This document shows, in pieces, positions 1-8,410 of a DNA stretch of 64,000 nucleotides. Both the position numbers and the translations under genes were made by a program. How positions within the stretch are numbered: the stretch's first letter is position 1; every line of letters begins with the position of its first letter. The DNA comes from Prorocentrum cordatum (lineage: Eukaryota > Sar > Dinophyceae > Prorocentrales > Prorocentraceae). The stretch spans positions 31,001-95,000 of the forward strand of contig CAUYUJ010020675.1 in the NCBI GenBank assembly GCA_963575745.1, read 5' to 3'. The notes under the pieces were generated by a model, which was not told the DNA's origin, did not search any database, and worked only from the letters and a program-made list of their open reading frames with translations.

Positions 1-305
1 GCAGAGCTTGCCCACACACATCGAAGAGAAACGAGTATCTTGCCCCTTTATATACTTCGAAAGTGTTAGGATTGAGAGGTTACTTCGACGGAGGAACCTC
101 GGATATTGGGGCTGGGGGAGGCTGGTGGCTGCAGGCTTTTGTAGAACATAATAATGCTATACAGTGTCACGTGATTGCCGAGGAGGCGTTTGGCCTCGAT
201 AGGGAGTCAACCGTGACGGTCTGTGAGTTAACGGCCGCCTCGAAGCTAATTCACGCAATCTCGCAGATTGCGTCTATTATAGATAGCGTCTCACACGCTC
301 GGTAG
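1..305 (+). pseudogene. C-terminal part of LINE A ORF2 (permuted RNase H end)
   Basis: About the first 60 nt read in frame 1 as an AELAH segment, matching the region after the third RNase H aspartate in copies E and F. The frame then shifts, and from about 63 to 305 it reads in frame 3. That part contains FDGG (Asp codon at 87) followed by a Gly-Gly-Trp-Trp strand and TVTVCELTAA (Glu codon at 225). These correspond to the first half of an RNase H fold (first Asp and Glu), and here they end the protein. The shift near 55-62 breaks the ORF. The call rests on comparison with the five other copies in the window. Confidence 0.7.
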
Positions 306-386
306 AGCCACTTGCGCCTGGTGGCCGCGGGGAGCACCGCTGCTTGCATGTGCTGGAGGACCCCACCGCAAAGCCCGCAAAAACAT
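1..386 (+). mobile_element. LINE copy A, 3' end only (left part outside window)
   Basis: This is the 3' end of a non-LTR retrotransposon of the same family as copies B-F. It holds the last part of the RNase H region, a short 3' UTR and a GCAAAAAC tail, and then joins the 3' half of the F-element hairpin (387-414). That is the same junction seen at the ends of B, C, D, E and F. The 5' part lies outside the window, so full length and target-site duplication cannot be judged. Confidence 0.8.
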
Positions 387-414
387 GGTTGACGGTTTAC
401 CGCCGTTTCCCAGT
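387..414 (+). repeat. 3' half of F-element hairpin, end of an F element
   Basis: The block from GGTTGACGG to CCCAGT, including TTTACCGCC, is the right arm of the hairpin that closes every F element. Here LINE A lies to its left. The next base starts another F1 head. Confidence 0.75.
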
Positions 415-1939
415 AATTCGTAGAGCTTCCCTTAGCAAGTAACTCGTAGAGCTTCCCTTAGCAAGTTATTGCTGGAAGCTTAAGAGTAATCCCGGGGCGC
501 TGGAGAGCTAGTTGGCAAGAAAAATCTCGACGGACCTTTTGGTGACTTTTGGTCGGTTGAATTTTTTCTCAAAATTTGAACATTCGTTAGAGCTCTAGTA
601 TTTTTCCCATGATATTCGATCTTATTCCCGCTCGCCATCTTGATCTCAGCTCGATCCGGTAGCTTTCACTGCGAAAAAGCAGGCAGGCGGGATCGGCCGT
701 TTCGAGTCATCTTGATAGACGCTCTCGGTTTTCTCAAGATAACTCGAGCTTCAGAACAGCTACAGAGCTGGTAAGCACAGCTAATCGATTCAGAATAATC
801 AGGCGCGTTCGCCTGTTGAACCCAGAGGTCTGAATTCGGTCTGCTAGCCGAGCTAGGTCCGCAAACCTATCCGTATTATTCGAGTCATCTTGACAGACGC
901 TCTTGGTTTTCTGTACTTAACTCGAGCTACAGGACAGCTACAGAGCTGACACGTACATAATCTGATTGAGAATCATCAGTGGCCGGTGTCTGTTGAATCC
1001 AGAGCTCTGAACTCGGTCTCCTGCCCGATCTAGAATCGCGAAAGTATTCGTATTGTTGGAGACATCTTGACAGATGCTATCGGTTCTCTGGACTTAACTC
1101 GGGCTGTAGGGGGCTGCATGGATGATCTTCACTGGAATCCATTCGGAGCCATCAGACGACCGCCTTTCGAAACCAGAGCTCCGAACTCTGTCTGCTGCCC
1201 AAACTAGTTCCGCGAAACTATTCGTATTGTTCGAGTCATCCTGAGAAGTGCTGTCGGTTCCCTGCACTTAACTCGGGCTGTAGGGGGTTGCAGGGCTGGT
1301 AATCAGAGAAATCGATTCAGAGACATCAGACGCGTCCGCCTGTCGCACGCAGAAGAGGTCTGAAATTGCTTGGGCTGAACAATTTTTTTTCTCTAAATTG
1401 TTTTCGACAGAATATGTTGTCAGGAAGCTCTACGAGTCCCCCGGCGGTAACAGTGCAACGTGCTGGAGCATATGGGGAATATGTTGGCTCAAGCTGCATC
1501 GTGCAGTCAGGCAGCCTGCCCCTGGCCCGCCGCGCGGGGGGCGCGTGGCGATCGGGCCACTTCGGCGACGCCTGCACTTGTTTGCGGCATTGTTTGCACT
1601 TGTTTACGAGCAGGCCGCCTGCACTTGTTTGCGGCATTTTGCCGCGTCGAGCTGGGCGGGACGAGCCAGAGTCAATCGATCGATTTGGACCGCTGGGGAG
1701 CCAACTTCGGACATTGGGAGTGGGAGTATCTTGCCAGACAGGTTGGTAGAGCTCGACACGACGATAAGGATTCTCTAGTCGACATACCATCTGGGCCACC
1801 TGATCTCTCTCCCACTTTACCTCACCATCCTGTTGCCCCATATAACTTTCATCAGTTGAGTGCACATCTCAAACGTACTCGAGAAGATCGATCGTTCTGT
1901 GCGAAGTGGAATATCCCTTGTAATATCTCAGACGGCAAG

Positions 1940-2986
1940 ATGGCTGCCTCATCAGCTGCTGCGGTCCCCGAGGTTTTCGCTATGGACGCCACTGATATGC
2001 CCGTTCCAGGAGCCAAGGAGGAGGAGGTCCCAGAGGGAAAACGGGTCAAAATTCAGACGGTTGAAGGCCTCGAGGAGGCCATGACAAAGGGGATGGACAA
2101 GATCACGACGCTTGTTGCATCTCTGGGAGGTAAGATGACGGAGGGCTTCCAATCAACACATCGAAGCATCACGGATCTCGGCACCCAGCTCAATGCTCGT
2201 GTTGATTCGGTGGAGAAAAATGTACAGCAGGCGATGACGGACATAGATGCTATTACTAAGAAGGTTGAGGATCAGAGGCTCCAGATAATCCAGCTCCAGC
2301 AGGCTCCTGCAGGTGGGGCCCCCAGAGCAGGCACCTCTACGACAGCGTCCTCGGCGGAAACTCGGCAGTCAGTGCAGAATTTCACCCCATCGTTCGTCGA
2401 GCTCAAGGGATGGGTGACGGACTGGAGGGATGCAGAGAAGCGTCAGGAGGAGATGTTATCACAGCAGGCGTTGAATTCACTGCTGAATGAGGTCCTGGCT
2501 GGAGAATGGTTCAGTGGTGTGAAGGAGTTTCTGGACCTGAACCAATCCAAGAGGTTCAACACAGGTAGAGAGGCGTGGGGGTATTCGCGTGCTCGGCTCT
2601 ATTTCCAGAATGGGGTTACCAGTGACCAGCTGTGGGATCTTCGTCGTCGACTCGTTGCCGCGATCGCCGACAACAAACTCCAGCACGCTCCCAGGGCCCT
2701 CAAGGTCCACGTGGAGGCCCCCCCCTGGAAGAAGCCCCATCTGGATGCCGCTGGGATCTTTCAGGCCAAGTTCAAGAGTTTCAAGAAGCATCATTCGAAT
2801 CTCAGGGCTGAGACGGGACCACCGATTACGTTCATGTGGGGCTCCAGTGACCACTTACCACCTCCAGGGAAGATTGTGGCCAAGTTCTCTCTGCAGAATG
2901 GCTGGGAGATCACTCGTGCAATGAATCAGCTTGAGCCAGGGATCAACATTGATGAGTTGCGAGCGAGGATTTCCAGTACGAACTAG
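1940..2986 (+). CDS. LINE B ORF1, coiled-coil nucleic-acid-binding-like protein
   Basis: The frame is open from 1460, but I favour the ATG at 1940 (AAG before it, G after it). It lies downstream of the spliced-leader-like sequence and aligns with the Met-x(n)-VKR starts of ORF1 in copies D and F. From the favoured start (348 aa) there is an acidic/basic N-terminus with a KRVK patch, then a long heptad-like coiled coil (roughly residues 45-120) with many Q, D and K. Then come a conserved VELKGWVTDW block, an ARLYFQNG block and an EAPPWKKPH block. The last three are shared with ORF1 of D, F and H. No CCHC knuckle is visible. By position it is the Gag-like RNA-binding ORF1 protein of a LINE, but I do not recognise the C-terminal fold. 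It ends at a TAG directly followed in frame by ORF2. Confidence 0.75.
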   Translation: MAASSAAAVPEVFAMDATDMPVPGAKEEEVPEGKRVKIQTVEGLEEAMTKGMDKITTLVASLGGKMTEGFQSTHRSITDLGTQLNARVDSVEKNVQQAMTDIDAITKKVEDQRLQIIQLQQAPAGGAPRAGTSTTASSAETRQSVQNFTPSFVELKGWVTDWRDAEKRQEEMLSQQALNSLLNEVLAGEWFSGVKEFLDLNQSKRFNTGREAWGYSRARLYFQNGVTSDQLWDLRRRLVAAIADNKLQHAPRALKVHVEAPPWKKPHLDAAGIFQAKFKSFKKHHSNLRAETGPPITFMWGSSDHLPPPGKIVAKFSLQNGWEITRAMNQLEPGINIDELRARISSTN

Positions 2987-5900
2987 AGGTGCCACGACAC
3001 CATTGCGTCATGGAATGTGCGTCGGGCAGGTGCAGAGAACGGCCATGACATAATTAATTCACTACGTCGTTTAGATGTGGGACTCGCGGGGTTGTGCGAG
3101 TGTCAGTTCCTTTCAGTTCGTGATCTCAGCATGCGAGGTTACACAATTTTTCGGAGTACTTGTCGGAAGGCTGCGGTGATTATGTCTAAGTCTTGGAGAG
3201 ACTCGCTCAGAGCCACATATCGTGGCAAAGGTTTTGTCATTTGTAGTTATTCTAGTGTTACGGTTATTGTTGCATATATGCCACATGAGAGTATCAATGC
3301 CCTTACGGAAGAACAGTATGAGCATGATGTGTATGAACAGATATTGTTTGATATATCCCAAGTGCTTCGCACACATAGGTCTAAGTTCCCGAAGCAGCCG
3401 CAGGACCTGGTCTTCTTGACAGATGCTAACGTCGAACTCGAGCCAGATTCGGAGGTCAACGGCTTTAGAGTTACTGGATCAGGGCTTCTGGAGGCGTCTG
3501 GGATTGCTGGGGAGTCTACGGAGATTGATACTGGGATGGAGGAGGGAGCGGATGACGGCAACCCGTATATGACTCAAACAAAACGTGGTGCACGCAAAGC
3601 CAGACCTCATAGGCTTGTCTCGGGCTTCGAAATTCGACGGGCGTCTAGGTTGCAATCGATGAGGAGGGCCCTACTGGACTTCTGCGGGCTCTGGGGCATC
3701 AGGATGGAGAACACATTCGGGCAGAGGAGGGTTACTTTCAAATCAGGTACGGGGGTGGAGAAGGTGCTCGACTATGTTGGTGTCAGCCGTCGTTTACACA
3801 GGCAGGAGCTCACCGTTGGCTGGATGCTGCCTTCGGAAGTCGGCCACGCCTGGACGGAGCACCCTTGCAGCAGATACGAGCGTGCGCTGTCTGACCACGC
3901 CTGCATAGTTGTTCGCTTGTCTTGTGCACCGTCTGCGAAGAGACGGACCCAGCCTGCTCGAAAATTCATCCACTTGCAACCGGTGTCACAGCTGGAGTTT
4001 GCGAAGAACATGGACGATCGGGGCAGTCGTTACCGTGCTCTGTGCCAGGAAAATGCTGACCCAGAGGATCGACAGGAGATGTTGGATACGCTGGGACCTG
4101 ACCTCATAAAGGCCGCCGAGGAGACCCCCCAGAAAGATATCAATCCCAGGAATAATGTGCCAAAGAAATCCGAGATCCACTGGGCCGCCCAGGCAAGTAA
4201 ACGTGAAGCTCTTCGTCGGGGGGATAGAGAGGAGGCTAAACGGTGCTCAAAGATTGTGAGGAGAGAAAGAAGGAGGCTAGAGGCAAGAGTACAGAGGTGG
4301 AGGACGGAAATGAACACGAGGAGGAGGAGGAGGGCCAAGACGGAGACGTTGATCCTTGCCAACGGGATGGAGTCTCAGAACCGCGAGGAGTGGGGGGACG
4401 AGATATTGGGGCACATGAAGTCTAAGGTGGAGGACCCCGAGGCCAGAGAGGTGACCCTGCGTGAGCTTCAGTCGCTGCGTGGTCTATGTTCGGGAAGCGG
4501 ATCCTCAGAGGTGTTCTCGATGTCGCTCCTGCTGCGGGCGAGGGCGAAGCTGTCCACGGGAAAGGCCCCAGGTCCCGACAACGTGACTGTCACGATGTTG
4601 AAACAGCTCTCGTGGGCATCTGTGCGACGTGTTCTGGTGAGCTTCCAAGGTGTGTATTCCAGAAGGTTATGTTGTCCCGACAGTTGGCGTCAACTAGCTG
4701 CCACACTCATGCCAAAAGAAATGGACATACAACATTTGACAGATACACGTATGCTATGTCTACAGTCGTGTCTTATGAAATGGTACATGACATGTATTGT
4801 GATGTTGATTGAGAAGAGGATTGAGGAGCACCGACACTATGTATGCCTGTACGGATTCAGATCGGGACGCAAAACATCGGAAATCACCAGCGTTGCCAAG
4901 AGGCTCAGCCAGCACTCCGCTGTCTGGGGCAAAGGAGACAGTTTGTGGCTTGCCAATCTTGATATCTTACAAGCTTTCGATAATGTTACTCCGTGCCTCG
5001 CCATGCGCTGTCTTCGTGCTCTTGACATACCTGCTGATCTCATTGTGGCGTTGATTGAACCCATGATGGATAATCAGTGCGTGGCCAGCTTCGAGGGCAT
5101 CGAGGCATCGTCAGCGGTCTATTGGGACAAATCTATTCGAACGGGAGGAGTAGAGGGACCTATGATTTTTCTGGCAGTTTCTATTGTACTCTGGAGAGAT
5201 GTTATCGACAGATGGAGGCAAGAAACGCAGTACGGCATCAAATTGGAAAATGATGAGCGCATGTTCAATGGTGAGCGTATGACCCACAGTTTCTGGGCAG
5301 ATAATCTTTTGTTGTATGCGAAGACCCGCACTGACCTTGAGTTGATGGTGCGTGACATGAGTATCCCCCTGATGAATGCAGGAATGACCTGGAAGCCGAA
5401 ATCTTTGATGTATATTTACTTTGGTGCGCCGCCTGGCATCCCGCCGTCCCCTGAGCAGGATATCCGTGTGCTGGTGCCGTCTAGTGACGCCGCTCTTGGG
5501 ACCCGAGAAGTGGTCCTACCGCGTGTTCAAGCGTTTGAGATCCTGGGAGCCACTCTGGAGGAGACCTGGAAGGACCACTCGGACTCAGAGGCCATGCTCC
5601 AGAAAGCCCAGAGGATGTTCTTTGGGGAAATCGCGTATTACCGCTGTTCTGGGATTGACTTGGCTGAAAGATTTACTCGCTATCAAGCTAAAGTGATTGC
5701 TGCATTATTATTCAACTGTGAGGGCAGAACGCCCGACTATTCTACCATTGCTGCTGTTCACTATTTTGAAGGCAGATGTCTAGCTATAGTGTCAGGTATA
5801 CGCAAGCGGAGAACTGAAGGCTGGTCTGAGTTTCAACGTAGGCGATACAAAGCGGGACGACAGAGTTTTGCTGGACTTGGATTCCGAAGTGCGGTGCAGA

Positions 5901-7057
5901 TATGGATATTTCGTTGTTGGGAGTGGGCTAAGGATGTCTCAGTTGCTGCAAGTATTCGTATGAGGAGATACACAACACACACAGAGGAGGAGGAGGGAGA
6001 GACGGTACCAAATCGGCGTCAGAGGAAAACTCGGGCGATGGCGGCGGCGGCGACTTCTCAAACATATCATGTATCTCAGATATCCCAGATGTCGAGTGGC
6101 TGTCGCCGGCGTACACCAGATGATCAGCCTGCCATACCTGAGGAGTCGGACATGTCACGTGAATGGATGATATCTAGGCTGGCCATGTTACATGGAAGGG
6201 GGAAGTGGACGGAACATCGTGACACATGTATTCTAGCAATGCCTGTAAAAGATAGGAAGCAGCTGACACGCATGAACATAGGCGGCCGCCCCCGTGGACA
6301 TACTGCGTGGGACTGGTGCTTGTGCGATCTCTTTGGTTGTGAGTGGTACCTCTCATTCGACAGTTCCGCTGGGTCCCGTGAGAAATACTGCAAGCATTTG
6401 CTGACTGTGATTGGTATGCAACACTTGTTCGACTTGTTTGTTCTACCCAGGCCGCCTGGTGTGAGACATGTGAAGGCAGAGGAGGAGGAGGAGAGTGAGA
6501 TGAATGAGAGGATGAGCAAACGTATTGCCGCAAATTTTGAGAATGAAACGGAGTGGAGGTGTGAGAATATTGAGCGTCTTGGGATGGAGATCTTGGGAGA
6601 TAGTAAGACTGTTGTAAACTGGATGTGTGGTGAGTGGCAGATTCGCAACAAGCAGTATGTACGACTGGTGGGAACACTACAAAATACGGTATCGATGCTG
6701 TCTGGATGGGGACTGACCTCACCTGCATCGGGACAGAATCTGTATAAGCATTTCTTTCGTGAGGGTAATGAGCGTGCGGATAAATTGTCGTGGGAGGCCA
6801 GAGGTGGCCAAACTATTACTCGCTGGTTTGCATATGATAAGTTCCTCAGTACTCGTAAGACTGCTCTCCGTGGTGCATTCGATGGGGGTGTCAGTAATGA
6901 AGGATGTGGAGGTGGGTGGTGGCTTCAGATTGGCGTTGTAGGTAGGGGTTCCAGCGTGCAGGTTGATTTTCCCATCTCCTCCTCCTCCTCCTCCTCCTCT
7001 CCTCCTGCACCAGCTCGCACAGCTTCCATTGGCACGATGTGGCCGAGGAGGCGATGA
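2987..7057 (+). CDS. LINE B ORF2: APE endonuclease, reverse transcriptase, RNase H
   Basis: This is the retrotransposition enzyme, which nicks target DNA and reverse-transcribes the element RNA there. It is in frame with ORF1. No ATG precedes the endonuclease Asn (SWNV, near 3011-3019), so readthrough or reinitiation is implied. Endonuclease: SWN, CECQ, TDANVEL (near 3420), SDHAC (near 3891). RT: GKAPGPD, YGFRSGRK, motif A NLDILQAFD (Asp at 4961), motif B GGVEGPMIF (Glu where Gln is usual), motif C FWADN (5291-5305, second Asp replaced by Asn). C-terminus: GDSKTVVNW (Asp 6599), NERADKLSW (Asp 6779), then GAFDGG (Asp 6881) and a GGGWW strand. The matching Glu (TVTCCELAA, 7090) is in another frame beyond a (CTC)n tract, ending at 7161. 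So the protein probably lost its last segment by slippage. Confidence 0.85.
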   Translation, partial: RCHDTIASWNVRRAGAENGHDIINSLRRLDVGLAGLCECQFLSVRDLSMRGYTIFRSTCRKAAVIMSKSWRDSLRATYRGKGFVICSYSSVTVIVAYMPHESINALTEEQYEHDVYEQILFDISQVLRTHRSKFPKQPQDLVFLTDANVELEPDSEVNGFRVTGSGLLEASGIAGESTEIDTGMEEGADDGNPYMTQTKRGARKARPHRLVSGFEIRRASRLQSMRRALLDFCGLWGIRMENTFGQRRVTFKSGTGVEKVLDYVGVSRRLHRQELTVGWMLPSEVGHAWTEHPCSRYERALSDHACIVVRLSCAPSAKRRTQPARKFIHLQPVSQLEFAKNMDDRGSRYRALCQENADPEDRQEMLDTLGPDLIKAAEETPQKDINPRNNVPKKSEIHWAAQASKREALRRGDREEAKRCSKIVRRERRRLEARVQRWRTEMNTRRRRRAKTETLILANGMESQNREEWGDEILGHMKSKVEDPEAREVTLRELQSLRGLCSGSGSSEVFSMSLLLRARAKLSTGKAPGPDNVTVTMLKQLSWASVRRVLVSFQGVYSRRLCCPDSWRQLAATLMPKEMDIQHLTDTRMLCLQSCLMKWYMTCIVMLIEKRIEEHRHYVCLYGFRSGRKTSEITSVAKRLSQHSAVWGKGDSLWLANLDILQAFDNVTPCLAMRCLRALDIPADLIVALIEPMMDNQCVASFEGIEASSAVYWDKSIRTGGVEGPMIFLAVSIVLWRDVIDRWRQETQYGIKLENDERMFNGERMTHSFWADNLLLYAKTRTDLELMVRDMSIPLMNAGMTWKPKSLMYIYFGAPPGIPPSPEQDIRVLVPSSDAALGTREVVLPRVQAFEILGATLEETWKDHSDSEAMLQKAQRMFFGEIAYYRCSGIDLAERFTRYQAKVIAALLFNCEGRTPDYSTIAAVHYFEGRCLAIVSGIRKRRTEGWSEFQRRRYKAGRQSFAGLGFRSAVQIWIFRCWEWAKDVSVAASIRMRRYTTHTEEEEGETVPNRRQRKTRAMAAAATSQTYHVSQISQMSSGCRRRTPDDQPAIPEESDMSREWMISRLAMLHGRGKWTEHRDTCILAMPVKDRKQLTRMNIGGRPRGHTAWDWCLCDLFGCEWYLSFDSSAGSREKYCKHLLTVIGMQHLFDLFVLPRPPGVRHVKAEEEEESEMNERMSKRIAANFENETEWRCENIERLGMEILGDSKTVVNWMCGEWQIRNKQYVRLVGTLQNTVSMLSGWGLTSPASGQNLYKHFFREGNERADKLSWEARGGQTITRWFAYDKFLSTRKTALRGAFDGGVSNEGCGGGWWLQIGVVGRGSSVQVDFPISSSSSSSSPPAPARTASIGTMWPRRR

Positions 7058-7263
7058 GCTTGCCTCCTGGTAGCACGGTAACCTGCTGTGAACTAGCTGC
7101 CTGCGCTGCCCTGACGAGAGCTGCTGCTAAGGTGGCGTGCGCTCTGCTACGACCTACCTAAGATGGTGGGGGCTCAGTTGCACTGCTCCGCCGATTCGGA
7201 TTCGGATTCTAGTGGCGGACCGCAAAAAAAACAAAGGTTGACGGTTTACCGCCGGCGCCCAGT

Positions 7264-8410
7264 TCTTGCTGGAAGCTTAAGAGTAATTCCGGGGCGCTGC
7301 AGAGCTAGTTGGCAAGGAAAATCTCGACGGACCTTTTGCTGACTTTTGGTCGGTTGAACATTTTGTTCTCGAAATTCAACTATTCGTTTGAGCTCTAGTA
7401 TTTTTTCCCGTGATATTCGATCTTATTCCCGCTTGCCATCTCGATCTGAGCTCGACCGGGTACCTTTTACTGCCAAAAAGCACACGGGCGGGATCGGCTG
7501 TTTCGAGTCATCTTGTCACGCGGTGTCGGTTTTCTCAAGATAACTCGAGCTTCAGGACAGCTAAAGAGCTGGTAAGCACAGCTGATCGATTCAGAATGAT
7601 CAGGCGCGTTCGCCTGTTGAAGCCAGAGGTCTGAATTCGGTCTGCTAGCCGAGCTAGGTGCGCAAACCTACTCGTATTATTGGAGTCATCTTAACAGGCG
7701 CTCTCGGTTTTCTGTACTTAACTCGAGCTACAGGACAGCTAAAGAGCTGATACGTACAGAATCTCATTCAGAAGCATCAGTGGCCGTTCTCTGTTGAATC
7801 CAGAGCTCTGAACTCGGTCTGCTGCCCGATCTAGAATCGCGAAACTATTCGTATTGTTCGAGTCGCTTGCGTCGGTTCTCTGCACTTAACTCAGGCTGTA
7901 GGATGGCTGGCCATCACTCGAATCGATTCGAAGACATTAGGCGCGTTCGCCTGCGGAATCCAGATCTCCGAACTCGGTCTGTTGCCCGAACTAGGTCCGC
8001 GAAACTATTCGTATTATTCGAGTCATCTGAGAGGTGCTGTCGGTTCTCTGCACTTAACTCGGCTGCAGGGGGTGGCTGCAGGGCTGGTAATCACAGGGAT
8101 CGATTCAGAGACATCAGACGCGTCCGCCTGTCGCATGCAGAGGTCTGGACTCGGTCTGATACTCGAACTAGGTTTGCGAAACTATTCGTATTGTTCGAGT
8201 CATCTTGAGAGGTGCTGTCGATTTACGCACGTAACTCGGGCTGTAGGAGAGCTACGGAGCTCGTACAGAAGATAATCCAGGAGCGTCGGGGGCGTTCGGC
8301 TGTTGCATCAGAGAGGTCTCAATTTGTCTGGGCTAAAAAATTATTTTTTCTGTGTAATTTCTTTCGACATTATATGTTGTCAGGAAGCTCTACGAGTCCC
8401 CGGCGGTAAC
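7264..8410 (+). repeat. F1 head and 178-bp tandem array (continuation of outer F1)
   Basis: It starts inside the F1 head (TCTTGCTGGAAGC), followed by the conserved stretch around GATATTCGATCTTATTCCC. About four to five tandem units follow, each with TTCGAGTCATC and a CAGGCG/CGCCTG mini-hairpin or a variant. It ends in GGAAGCTCTACGAGT and the hairpin left arm at 8401-8410. Short ORFs here are repeat translations, not genes. Confidence 0.7.

Larger units (their letters stand above)
1452..7235 (+). mobile_element. LINE copy B, full-length non-LTR retrotransposon
   Basis: A 5.8-kb element sits between GGCGGTAAC on the left and AAAGGTTGACGG on the right, exactly inside the F1 hairpin. It encodes ORF1 and ORF2 in one frame, separated by a TAG, and ends in a short A-rich tail (CGCAAAAAAAACAAA). 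Endonuclease, RT and three of four RNase H acidic residues lie in an unbroken frame. Only the last roughly 45 codons are displaced by a shift at a CTC microsatellite. It is the best preserved copy in the window. TTGGCTCAAG at 1484-1493 resembles the 3' end of the dinoflagellate spliced leader. Confidence 0.88.
441..7263 (+). repeat. Inner F1 element carrying LINE B in its hairpin
   Basis: It opens with AACTCGTAGAGCTTCC after GCAAGT. A head of about 250 bp is followed by roughly four tandem units with TCGAGTCATC-type boxes near 699, 879, 1060 and 1229 (spacing 169-181 bp). The inverted terminal copy GGAAGCTCTACGAGT is at 1423-1437 and the hairpin left arm at 1442-1451. LINE B lies inside the hairpin loop, and the right arm ends at 7263. 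Without LINE B the element would be about 1.04 kb. Confidence 0.75.

Noticed and set aside
6124-6728. Antisense ORFs of 175-184 codons inside LINE B ORF2
   Set aside because: Shadows of the sense coding frame with no domain similarity.
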